Source: a virus
Length of the DNA stretch: 64,000 bases
IMG/VR virus record: IMGVR_UViG_3300020057_000027
Location: 100,107-164,106 of that record
Strand: one strand, 5' to 3'
Shown: positions 31,415 to 41,400 of the stretch, piece after piece
Layout: every line of letters starts with the position of its first letter
How positions within the stretch are numbered: position 1 is the stretch's first letter
Notes under the pieces: model-generated
The model's database searches: none
Told to the model about the DNA's origin: nothing
The model's input: the letters and a program-made list of their open reading frames with translations, nothing else
Made by a program: the position numbers and the translations under genes

Positions 31415-34000
31415 ATGGCTTATATCGGTAACGGTAGAACATTATTAATTTTCGGACCTAATGCTCAAGATGACATTGTTCCTGATGGTGTATCTTCTAC
31501 TTTTAATTTATCTCAAGAAGTTCCTGGTGGTTACGAAGGTAATGTAGTAGTTGTTCGTAAAAGATATCTTTTAGACCAACTTATTGTTGAAAACGGTGGC
31601 GCTCCAATTTCTTTAGTTTCACCTAATAGAATCACTACGATTAATACAGATGTGGCGGCCGCCTTATCTATAGTTCAAGCTCCCACAACTGATAATGATT
31701 CATCTAATATTCACATCTCAGGATCGGGTGCTGGTAATGATGGTGTTTATAGAGTTGCTTCTATAAATTATACTGGAGACCAAATTGAAATTTTTATTAT
31801 AGGAACTTTTTTTGATGAATATAATGCTCCAATAGATGTTTCTTGGGGAAGAACAACTGAATGGGAAGTTCTTGAACCTGAACTTGATTATGTAATAGGT
31901 GGCGTAGGAAATAATACAAATCAAGAAATCACCTTTCAAGCTGGATATATTCCTGCCATTGATGATAAAATTTATGTTATTCATAAAGGTGATGCTACTT
32001 ATAATTTTGTTCCTTCACAGGCATCTGTTGGACCAGATCAATTACAACAAAATTTAAGAAACTTTGTATGCGATAGATATGTTGGAGATGGGACTACTAC
32101 TACTTTTGCTCTATCACAATTTGCCGTAAACGCTAAAACATTATTAGTATATCAAGTAGGCACAGAAAGAGATGGTGATGATCCAGATCAATCATTTATA
32201 GGCGATTGGTCATTAGCTCTTAATGGTCTTAGTATAACATTCGCTAGTCCTCCTAATATAGGAAATCCTATAAAAATTCTTCATTTAGGATTTTCTACTG
32301 TTGCTAGACGTGCTTCTTTATCTCCAGGACAGGCTGGTTTATTAGCTCCAGGAACTGTAAACAACGCTGCGCTCTCTGCCAATAGTGTAACTACAGATAA
32401 GATTGCACCTGGAGCAGTTCAAAATTCTGACATTGGTTCCGATGCAGTAGGTGGTTCTAAAATTCTTTTAAACAATGAAGAAAATCTTCGCGGTAAAGAT
32501 TTTGGTGGTACTGCTAGAGGTCTACTTAAAATAAATGCAAGCGATCAAACAGTTTTAAACTCTCAAGGTGATACACTACTTCAAGTTGCTGGTGTAACTA
32601 AAATAAAATTAGATAATGCTAATAGTGCATTATCTCCTGAAGTGACAAATACTATTGCATTAGGTACAGCAACAAAAAAATATTCTGCTTTATTTGTTCA
32701 AGGCACCGCAAGTCTTGGAGCTACCGATGTTACAACATTAAGTGCTTTAGGTAATATTACTGTAACAGGTAACGTTATTTTACCTACTGGTGGAGCAACT
32801 GTTGATGGTGTAGATCTTACAGCATTAAAAACTCAAGTAGACCAATTAGCATTAGATCTTCTTGCTGCTGTTCCTACAGGAACTATGAAAATGTGGATGG
32901 TTGATGGCGCTACCCCTGCTGGTTATCTACTATGTCAAGGGCAAGTAGTTTCACAAGCCACATATAGTAATTTATTTTCTGTATTAAGTACAACCTTTAA
33001 TACCGGCGGAGAAGGTGGTGGCAACTTTAGAATACCAGATTTAAGACAAAGATTTCCTATAGGTAAAGCCGCTTCAGGTACAGGATCTTTATGGGGTCCA
33101 GTTTCGGGTGTTGGTGGTTCAATAGATCATACTCATACTAGCGGCGCCCATACACACGATTTAAGTTCGCACACGCATGCGGTTCCTGGACATTTTCATG
33201 CACAAGATACAGGTGGCGGTGGCTCAACATTAGCCATAACTGGTTTATCGGGAACTCATACTACAAATATTGATATATCGCACGGACATACTGCAAGTTC
33301 TCTTGGTTCTTCAACTGGAGCTTCTATATCTCAAAGTGCCCACGCACATACTATTAATATTAGTGATCCTGGACATGCTCACAGTGTTTTTGATCCTGGA
33401 CATACTCACGGTATGGCCGGAATGAACGCTAACGCGAATCACTCCCATACTGGAAGCACAAATACAGACGGTTCACATAATCATGCCACTGATACTTCAA
33501 GAGGTGCCGGAGTAAATTCAGGTTCTACTGGAAAACCCGACAAAAATGATGGTAATGTGACTGCTAATACTGGTACTATGAATATAGATACCGCATCAAG
33601 TACCCACAGCCATGCATTTACAACTAATACGGCGAATGTTGATCACTCTCATACAATTTATGTAAACGGAACAGGAGTGGGAACAAATGGGATCGGCACA
33701 GGAGTAAGTGCTGTTTGTGTTCCAACTACAGCTAACGTAACTTTTAATGATGCATCACATTCCCATACTATAACAGTAAATGCTTTAGGTGCGACAAATA
33801 AAACTGATATTTCAGGCGTTCACACTCATGCAGCTAATACATTTTCTGGATCTATTGGTAATGTAGCAGGTGGTATTTCGGGCAACTCAAATTTTTCAAC
33901 ATTTGGGCCAAGTGCTGCCAATACGGGTTCCGCTGGAGCAGTAACAACTACTTCAAATAATCCTCCATTCCACACAGTGCATTTCATAATTAAAACATAA
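31415..34000 (+). CDS. Short-tail-fibre-like adhesin: collar domain plus HxH tip
   Basis: 861 residues. The N-terminal part has attachment-type beta domains (VPDGVSSTFNLSQEVPGGYE). Residues about 488-560 are a phage tail collar domain (GTMKMWMVDGATPAGYLLCQ, RIPDLRQRFPIGKAASG). Residues about 569-815 hold dozens of His-x-His pairs (HTHTSGAHTHDLSSHTH), which in T4 gp12/gp37 tips coordinate metal ions between three chains. It ends NPPFHTVHFIIK, the usual collar-family finish. It should be a trimeric receptor-binding protein. Confidence 0.85.
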   Translation: MAYIGNGRTLLIFGPNAQDDIVPDGVSSTFNLSQEVPGGYEGNVVVVRKRYLLDQLIVENGGAPISLVSPNRITTINTDVAAALSIVQAPTTDNDSSNIHISGSGAGNDGVYRVASINYTGDQIEIFIIGTFFDEYNAPIDVSWGRTTEWEVLEPELDYVIGGVGNNTNQEITFQAGYIPAIDDKIYVIHKGDATYNFVPSQASVGPDQLQQNLRNFVCDRYVGDGTTTTFALSQFAVNAKTLLVYQVGTERDGDDPDQSFIGDWSLALNGLSITFASPPNIGNPIKILHLGFSTVARRASLSPGQAGLLAPGTVNNAALSANSVTTDKIAPGAVQNSDIGSDAVGGSKILLNNEENLRGKDFGGTARGLLKINASDQTVLNSQGDTLLQVAGVTKIKLDNANSALSPEVTNTIALGTATKKYSALFVQGTASLGATDVTTLSALGNITVTGNVILPTGGATVDGVDLTALKTQVDQLALDLLAAVPTGTMKMWMVDGATPAGYLLCQGQVVSQATYSNLFSVLSTTFNTGGEGGGNFRIPDLRQRFPIGKAASGTGSLWGPVSGVGGSIDHTHTSGAHTHDLSSHTHAVPGHFHAQDTGGGGSTLAITGLSGTHTTNIDISHGHTASSLGSSTGASISQSAHAHTINISDPGHAHSVFDPGHTHGMAGMNANANHSHTGSTNTDGSHNHATDTSRGAGVNSGSTGKPDKNDGNVTANTGTMNIDTASSTHSHAFTTNTANVDHSHTIYVNGTGVGTNGIGTGVSAVCVPTTANVTFNDASHSHTITVNALGATNKTDISGVHTHAANTFSGSIGNVAGGISGNSNFSTFGPSAANTGSAGAVTTTSNNPPFHTVHFIIKT

Positions 34001-34010
34001 GGTGATATAG

Positions 34011-34946
34011 ATGGCAAAGTATTTAGGACGAGATGTAGCATACGGTTTATTTGATAAACAAGTAATTGTACCTGATGGAGTTAATGACGAATTTACTCTC
34101 ATCTATCAAGTCGGCTCAACTGGTTCTTTGCTTATTAACTATGCTGGAACTATATTAGAGCCTGGCACTGAATATGCTTTAACTGAAGGCGGTCAGAAAG
34201 TCCAGTTTTCTTTTGTGCCTCAAATTGGTTATAGTCTATATCTTGTTTATATGGGTAAAGAAATGCAAGTGCCTTCAGTGGCAGGAGCTTTCCCATTACT
34301 AGTACAAGCATTAGGTGATGGTGTTACAACTGCTTTTACTTTACCATTATCTCCATTAAATGTTGCTGGTATTATTGTATTCAAACAAGGTATTCAACAA
34401 AGAGCAACAACACATTTTACTCTATCAGGAGCAATAGTTACTTTTACAACTGCTCCTGCGTTTGGCGATTTTGTAGATTTTTATATTCTTGGTATTGAAA
34501 GAACTGATCTAGTTACTGTAGATCCTCTTGCTATTACTAATGATAAAATTGGGCCAATGGCCGTGACTGCTGATAAACTTAATTTATTATATACTGCTTA
34601 TGCTAGTGCGTTAGATACTTTCGGTGGAATGGCCATTGATAGTTATACTATTAACGTTGCTGAGTATATTGATCAGGGTAGATGTATTAAATTAAGGTTT
34701 CAAGCTACAGTAACTTTAAGCGGAACACCTGATAACAAGATTAGAATTCTTTTACCAATTCCAAACAACGGTAGTACACTTGTTACTGGCTCAGTAACAT
34801 TAAGTTCTTCTACTACTCTTGAGAATGGAATCATTAGATGGGGTAGCGTCAATCACTTTGACATACACAGACAATTTGGGGTAAATTACGAAGCTAATCC
34901 AACCGAGTGGACCGTTGAAGTTGATATGGAGTATGAATCTGCCTAA
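34011..34946 (+). CDS. Tail fibre protein, attachment-domain type
   Basis: 311 residues. Its first 90 residues (VIVPDGVNDEFTLIYQVGST, EPGTEYALTEGG) resemble the N-terminal domains of the collar adhesin before it. Residues about 165-190 (VDPLAITNDKIGPMAVTADK) are the connector pattern of fibre shafts, and the C-terminus is a small beta domain. It is likely a short fibre or a fibre subunit sharing the same docking site. Confidence 0.65.
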   Translation: MAKYLGRDVAYGLFDKQVIVPDGVNDEFTLIYQVGSTGSLLINYAGTILEPGTEYALTEGGQKVQFSFVPQIGYSLYLVYMGKEMQVPSVAGAFPLLVQALGDGVTTAFTLPLSPLNVAGIIVFKQGIQQRATTHFTLSGAIVTFTTAPAFGDFVDFYILGIERTDLVTVDPLAITNDKIGPMAVTADKLNLLYTAYASALDTFGGMAIDSYTINVAEYIDQGRCIKLRFQATVTLSGTPDNKIRILLPIPNNGSTLVTGSVTLSSSTTLENGIIRWGSVNHFDIHRQFGVNYEANPTEWTVEVDMEYESA

Positions 34947-34957
34947 AGCGGTTTCAA

Positions 34958-34989
34958 ACTAAATAATTGGAGCTATAGCTCTAACAATT
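34958..34989 (+). promoter_or_regulatory. Variant late promoter with 5' hairpin
   Basis: ACTAAATA (34958-34965) runs into AATTG, GAGC-TATA-GCTC, CAATT (34965-34989), a strong hairpin. This could be a late promoter followed by a 5'-end hairpin or a terminator of the previous gene; the few following T residues weakly favour the latter as well. Confidence 0.4.
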
Positions 34990-35005
34990 TTAAGGCGGAA
35001 ACACA

Positions 35006-37246
35006 ATGTCAACCACTCTAACAAGTGCCATCATAAATGTAAATGTTTCCAAGCTCAAGAAAGATCTTGAAGCACTTGGAGACATCAAAGTACAATCTAT
35101 TGCGCCCAAAGACGGTCTTACGCTCACAACTGTTATCATGGTTCGTGGGGATGGTGTTTCTAATCTCACAGGTTCACAAGTAATAGCCGCCCAAGCAGTC
35201 ATAGATGCTCACGTAGACCTTCAAGACGAAGACTTAAGACTTCTTGGTAGAAACGATACGGTATTAGGTAATACACAGGCAGGAACACTTGATTTCTATA
35301 ATACTAACGTTGCCCGTTGGAGAATCAATACTTCTCATGCTCTTTTGCCTGTTGCCAATGCTTCTTATGATCTAGGTAGTTCTGGATTAAGAATCAATCA
35401 ACTCTTTTCTGTTACTGGTAACTTTTCTGGTGATGTTAGTATCTCTGGTAACTTAACTGTAAGCGGAACCACTACTACAATCAATACAGCAAACTTAAAT
35501 ATTGCTGATAATATAATCACTCTTAATTCAGATTGGACTGGAGCTCCCACTGAAGATGCTGGTATTCTTATTGAACGTGGTTCATCTACTGATGCTGAAA
35601 TTCTATGGAATGAAACTACTGATAAATTTCAGGCTGGTGTATTAACAGATCTACAAAACATTATTAGACAAACTGAATTTGATACTCACGTAAACAACGT
35701 AAGTAATCCACACTCAGTAACTAAAACACAAGTTGGACTTTCTAACGTTACTGATGATGCACAGTTAAAAAGAGCTTCTGGTGATTACATAAGTTTTACT
35801 GCTAAAACTGTTCCTGTTTCTGCTGATGTATTTTTAATTGAAGATAGTGCGGCCGGTAATGCCAAAAAGCGGGTAACGTTTACACAAATTAATTCTAATC
35901 TAGTTCACCAAAATCTTTCTGGTGCTGGAACAAATACTCATACTCAAATTGATGCACATATATCAGATCTTGCTAACCCACACGCAGTAACTAAAACACA
36001 AGTTGGACTTTCTAACGTTACTAATGATGCACAGTTAAAAAGAGCCGCAAGTGATTTTAGTTCTTTTACTGTTAAAGCTACACCAACAAATTCAGACGTT
36101 CTTTTGATTGAAGATGCTGCTGGTTCTGGAGCAAAGAAATTTGTAACTATTGGAAGCTTACCATTTTCTGCTTCTGCTACCTTAGATGGATTTCCTCTTC
36201 CTGCTACTCCAACCAACGGACAGACTGTATTATTTAATAGCGGTTTAAGTCAATGGGATTATATTGAAGAAGGGGTTGCAAAGAAAGTTGTAACAGGTTC
36301 GGGTAATAAATCTTTTGATGCTACAAGTATTCCAGATGATGCCGAATATCTAAGATACGATTCAGGTTTAGATAAGATTATTTGGGCGACTGCTCCTGGT
36401 GTATCAAGTTCTGGACCTATTGGTTCTATTATTTCTCATTCTGCTTCTACTGCTCCTTTAGGTTATTTACATTGTGATGGTTCGGCAGTCTCAAGAACTT
36501 TCTATGCTGATCTATTTGCAGTTATTGGAACTCTATATGGTGTTGGAGATGGTTCAACTACTTTCAATCTGCCCGATACACGACAAAAGTTTTTACTTGG
36601 TCTAGCAGTTTCAGGAACTGGTTCTACTCTTGGTAGTTCAGGTGGTGCTATAGATCATCAACACACTCTATCAACCACTGCTACTGGACAAACTGGTGGA
36701 GCTGGTTTATTGTTGACTTCAACATCTACTGGAACAAGTAACCCTCCGTTTGTAGCAATTAAACACTTCATTAAGTATAGTGATAATATTCTTGCTAGTG
36801 GTATTACTAATATAGCAAATGATATTGCTTTTACTGGTATATTAACACAACAAACACATTCTGCTTATGCTGGTTCGCAAGAAATAAAGAAAACTTTTGG
36901 TTTTCAAACAACAAACGCAACACAACAAACCGCTTTATCAATTGCTTTACCTGATTTAACTGTAACATGGATTGAAGTTTTATTAACTGCAAGATTTCAA
37001 AACACTGGCACAAATAAAAGTTATGTTGCAAGAGTATTTGGTGGCGTAAGAAGAAACAATGGAGGTTCCGCGGCGCTAATAGATTCGCCAGAAATTGCTG
37101 ACTTGATTGCTGAAAACCCAACAAATTATTCTGTAGATTTAGGAGTTAGTGGTAACAATGTAACTGTGTTGGTTACTGGTGCTGCTGGCGAAACAGTAAA
37201 TTGGACGGGCACAGTAAGATACCAATCAGTAAGTCTAGCGGTTTAG
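35006..37246 (+). CDS. Tail fibre with central collar domain
   Basis: 746 residues. The head domain (residues 1-70; LTSAIINVNVSKLKKDLEAL) precedes a shaft with NLTVSGTTTTINTANLNIAD and EDAGILIERGSSTDAEILWN. Two copies of a 90-residue unit contain NPHxVTKTQVGLSNVTxDAQ. A tail collar domain lies at about 470-545 (TAPLGYLHCDGSAVSRTFYA). A C-terminal beta domain (TGAAGETVNWTGTVRYQSVS) is shared with the next long fibre. It is probably a trimeric side or long fibre. Confidence 0.8.
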   Translation: MSTTLTSAIINVNVSKLKKDLEALGDIKVQSIAPKDGLTLTTVIMVRGDGVSNLTGSQVIAAQAVIDAHVDLQDEDLRLLGRNDTVLGNTQAGTLDFYNTNVARWRINTSHALLPVANASYDLGSSGLRINQLFSVTGNFSGDVSISGNLTVSGTTTTINTANLNIADNIITLNSDWTGAPTEDAGILIERGSSTDAEILWNETTDKFQAGVLTDLQNIIRQTEFDTHVNNVSNPHSVTKTQVGLSNVTDDAQLKRASGDYISFTAKTVPVSADVFLIEDSAAGNAKKRVTFTQINSNLVHQNLSGAGTNTHTQIDAHISDLANPHAVTKTQVGLSNVTNDAQLKRAASDFSSFTVKATPTNSDVLLIEDAAGSGAKKFVTIGSLPFSASATLDGFPLPATPTNGQTVLFNSGLSQWDYIEEGVAKKVVTGSGNKSFDATSIPDDAEYLRYDSGLDKIIWATAPGVSSSGPIGSIISHSASTAPLGYLHCDGSAVSRTFYADLFAVIGTLYGVGDGSTTFNLPDTRQKFLLGLAVSGTGSTLGSSGGAIDHQHTLSTTATGQTGGAGLLLTSTSTGTSNPPFVAIKHFIKYSDNILASGITNIANDIAFTGILTQQTHSAYAGSQEIKKTFGFQTTNATQQTALSIALPDLTVTWIEVLLTARFQNTGTNKSYVARVFGGVRRNNGGSAALIDSPEIADLIAENPTNYSVDLGVSGNNVTVLVTGAAGETVNWTGTVRYQSVSLAV
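35715..36048 (+). repeat. 270-nt spaced duplication within the fibre gene
   Basis: A stretch of about 63 nt starting at 35715 recurs at 35985 with one visible mismatch; the offset is exactly 270 nt (90 codons). It encodes the VTKTQVGLSNVT motif. Confidence 0.75.
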
Positions 37247-37259
37247 GAGTAATTTAACT

Positions 37260-38447
37260 ATGGCTAAACTACGAAACATCACAACAGTCGTAGGATGCGC
37301 AGGGGTCCCAGTCGGAACAATTGTTGCGTTTGGTGCTTCTACGGTTCCGGCAGGCTGGCTATTATGTGATGGTTCACCCATTTCAAGAACAACGTATCTA
37401 GATCTATTTAATGCTGTTAATACTATTCACGGAGCTGGTGATGGTTCTACTACATTTAATATCCCAGACATAAGACAAAGATTTATTTTAGGTAAAGCTG
37501 CTTCAGGCACAGGAAATATTCTAGGAACTTTTGGTGGTTCTATAGATCATAATCATACTGTAGCAGGACACTTTCATGGTATGGGAGCAGGAGCAGATCT
37601 TAATATTAGTTCTTCAGGTTCTCATACTATTGTATTAGATCACTCACATTCTGCCGGAACTACTGGAGCTGGTTCTGCTCACACTCACGGATTAGGAACT
37701 ATTGCTACTTCCGCCACTTCACACAGCCACGCACACACTTTAGGCACTGATACTGTTGGAGCCCACACTCATGATATTAGTCATGGACATAGTGCGAGTT
37801 CTGGTTTACAATCAGCAAACCATTCTCACAATGTTAATGGAAATACGAACACTGATGGTCTACACGGACATAATATTCAAGACCCACAACATTTACATTA
37901 TCAAACAACTACAGCTAATCCTGGATCAGGTAATGGTTCTGCTCCTTATCAAAATGGTGTAAAAGCAACTTACGATTTCGATGCATCAAATTTAACTTCT
38001 TATCCTGGAGCAGGCGCCACAGAATATAGTTATACCGGAGTCTATATAAATGCTGGTGGAGAATCTAACCATTCTCATGGTATTGCTATTGTTTCTGGTG
38101 GTGATAACAGTAATCACAATCACGCAATCACAGTAAATTCTTTAGGTGGTTCAAGCGGTGGAGCAGGATCTCATAGTCATGAGGTGAATACAGGCTCAAT
38201 CACCGCAGAATCCGCACACGTTCATACTGTTACTGGAGCTCCTGCTACTGAATCAGCACACACTCATTCATTTACTACTCCTGCTTTTGTTGGTAACTCT
38301 TCAAGCACTGGCGTTCATGTACACGCATCTGGAACTTTTGCTGGTAGAATTGGTAATGTAACAGGAGCTATAGATGGTAACTCTCCGATAACTTCTAATA
38401 CAAGCAACCCTCCGTTTTATGTATTAAATCATATTATTAAATATTAA
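37260..38447 (+). CDS. Collar-domain adhesin with HxH-rich tip
   Basis: 395 residues. The collar domain is at the N-terminus (residues about 16-85; GTIVAFGASTVPAGWLLCDG, IPDIRQRFILGKAASG), without the long shaft of the 31415 protein. Residues about 95-380 are a His-x-His tract (SAHTHGLGTIATSATSHSHA), ending NPPFYVLNHIIK. It looks like the tip half of the first adhesin made as its own gene. It is likely a trimeric, metal-stabilised receptor-binding tip. Confidence 0.8.
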   Translation: MAKLRNITTVVGCAGVPVGTIVAFGASTVPAGWLLCDGSPISRTTYLDLFNAVNTIHGAGDGSTTFNIPDIRQRFILGKAASGTGNILGTFGGSIDHNHTVAGHFHGMGAGADLNISSSGSHTIVLDHSHSAGTTGAGSAHTHGLGTIATSATSHSHAHTLGTDTVGAHTHDISHGHSASSGLQSANHSHNVNGNTNTDGLHGHNIQDPQHLHYQTTTANPGSGNGSAPYQNGVKATYDFDASNLTSYPGAGATEYSYTGVYINAGGESNHSHGIAIVSGGDNSNHNHAITVNSLGGSSGGAGSHSHEVNTGSITAESAHVHTVTGAPATESAHTHSFTTPAFVGNSSSTGVHVHASGTFAGRIGNVTGAIDGNSPITSNTSNPPFYVLNHIIKY

Positions 38448-38454
38448 CTAAATA
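38447..38454 (+). promoter_or_regulatory. Variant late promoter ACTAAATA
   Basis: Overlaps the stop of the preceding gene and precedes the 4.9-kb fibre gene. Confidence 0.4.
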
Positions 38455-38475
38455 TTGGAAAAGAAGATTTAACAA

Positions 38476-41400
38476 ATGGCAAGAATTCGTGGTATAGGAC
38501 AGATTGACAGAAACACTAATCTAGTGTCTGATCAATTAATTGGCGTAGAGTCTGGGACTCTTGATACCCTCATTTCAACTGACGGCACGCAAGTTCGTTT
38601 TGTTAAAGAAGGTACTGGAGCTTTAGCTTACTTTGAATCCAACAAACTTCTTTGGACTTCTAGTGCTGGTTTAACGCACGTTGTTGGAACTAATTCTGTT
38701 GATGGTGCTGATACTAGAACACTTCTTTTAAGTTCTTCTGATAGTGCTAACGCCGCTAGAGGTGCTTTCATTACTCTTGCTGGTAATGAGGCTTCAGTAA
38801 ATCCTAGTTCTATATTTCTTACTAGTGGCAATGCTACTAACTCTTTAATCTCTATTAACGCAACTGGAAGTAATGGTACTATACAATTACATTCCTCAAA
38901 TATTTTGCGATTAACACTTACTTCAGGTGGTTCATTAGAATATAATAACAACATGACTATTCATGCGGCGTCTGTTGATGGTGCTGATAATCAAAGAATA
39001 GTTATTAATGGTGGCGGTAATACTGGTGGTATAGATCCTGCTAGAGGAGCTGGTTTACAACTTTCTGGTAATGAAGAATCTAATCCTGGCTTAGCACAGA
39101 TATTTTCTGGTGATGCAGTTGGAAGTAAAATACAATTCTTTACTCCTGGAAATTATCCAATTAGATTTTGGACTAACTCAACACAAAGATGGGACATAGA
39201 CGGCTCTGGTCATTTAGTTCCTGCTAGTGCTTCAGCATATAATTTTGGTAGTGCTAGTTCTCCTGTCAACAATGTTTACGCAACAAGTATTGGTTTATTT
39301 GCTGCATCAAGTTTTTCTATATTTACTAACAACATTAATAGATGGCAAGTAAATTCTACTGGAAGTTTTATTCCTGGAGCCAGCAATACTTACGATATTG
39401 GTACTGATACATCAAGAGTTAGTCGCATCTATGCACAAAATGAATTAAGAGTTGATGCTATTAGTAAAGCTGATGCTGATGGAGTTATGTCTTTCGCTTC
39501 GGGTACAGGAGCATTACCATATATTAAATTACAAGGAACAACTGGTAATAAAATTACTGCTGGAACTTCTGATGGTGCTGATAATACATATGTAAAATTG
39601 GCGGGTGGTGGAGATGTAGGAAGTTCTCGTGGTGCTACCATAGAATTATATGGTAATGAAGCTCCATCTTCTAACAACGGAAAAGTTTTAATTCAAGGTG
39701 GACAAGATGCTAATGGAACAATACAACTTCAAACCAATAATGCTTCTGCTGGAATTAATTTAACTACTGGTGGTAACAGTGCCAATATAACTCTTGAAGG
39801 AAATTCTGGTGGTGCAAAATGGTTATATGTTGCTAACGATGGTGAATTAGAATTTACTGGAACAACTACCGGCTTTATTGGTACTACAACAAGTGATGGA
39901 GCAGATAACGCATCACTATATCTTTCTGCCGGCGGTGGCGGCGCGGGAACAAACGCGAGTTTGCCAACTAGAACTGGTTCTCTAACACTTAGAGGTAATG
40001 AAAATGCTTTTGGTGGTCAAGTATTCCTACAAGGTGGAGCTGTTGCTTCAGGTAAAATAAGATTACAAACCAATCACGCAACACCAACTATTGATATTGA
40101 AGCAAATACTTTAGTTACTTGGTCATTCAATAGCACAGGACAACTAGTTCAAAATGCAACCAATGGCGATAATATAATCATTAACCGTAATGGTAAAGGT
40201 ATATTCCATGGCAATAATGCTATGGACTTGATTTTTGGTGATAGCACTCTCGGAGCTTTCATTGTTGCTAGTGGTAGTACAGTAAGCAGTGAAATGTTAA
40301 TTTCTACTGGCCCAACGGTTTCTGGAGCTGCTTTATATCTAAGAGCGCAAGGCGCAACTGCTCCTATATTATTACAAGCTGGAGGTGCTACTACTAGATG
40401 GTCTGTATTATCTTCAGGTCATTATGTTCCTTTTGTCGGCAGCACATATGATATTGGAACTACTTCATTAAGAGTTAGAAATCTTTATGTAGATAATATA
40501 ATTGGAGGTGCTGGTGGTGGCTCATTAAGCACATTAGCTAATGATACATTCTTAAATGGTAGAAACTTTGCTAATAGTGCTGATGTTGGTTTAATTAAAT
40601 TAAGTGTTGCTGATGATACTACTATTAGTTCAGCTAGTGCTAAGAAAATTAAATTAATGAATATTGCTGGTTCTGCTTATGTTGGCACATTTGATTATGT
40701 TAATCAATCTTTAACCCTTGCTGCCACTGCTGGTGTTAGTAGATTAATTCAAACTTCTGCCACTATTGATTCTCGTTGGACACTTGATGTTGCTAACTCA
40801 CGATCAATAGTAGGAAATACAACTTCTCATGATTTATATTTTAATACAACCAATTTAAATAGATGGTATATTGATACCACAGGAAGACTTGCGGAAGATC
40901 CTACAAATGGTAATGGTATTCTATTACAAAATCCTACAAGTGGTATAGAATATAATAGTGCTTCAGGCGATCTATATTTCGGTTCTATACAGTCTAATGA
41001 TCTTAGATTCTATACTAATAATAGTAATAGATGGAGAATAAAAAATACTTCAGGTAACTTAGAGCAAGATGTAACTAACGGCGGCGATCTTGTATTTAAT
41101 AAGTCTTCTGGAATTATTCGACAAGGCACTGTTGATGCGACAGATACTAACTCTATTTCTCTAGTCGGCGGTGGTGCAGAAGCGACTAGCAGAGGCTCAT
41201 ATATTAGAGTTTCTGGTAATGAACATGCAGATTTAGGAAAAGTAATAATTCAATCGGGTGCAGTAGCCGGCGCAGATATTAGAATGGACGTTGGCTCTAA
41301 TGCTAACATCTATCAACTTTCTATCGGTAATACACCGGTAGATCAAAATTCTGGCACATTAAGAACTTTCACTACTAGAGATCGTCCAACCGTGGATGGC

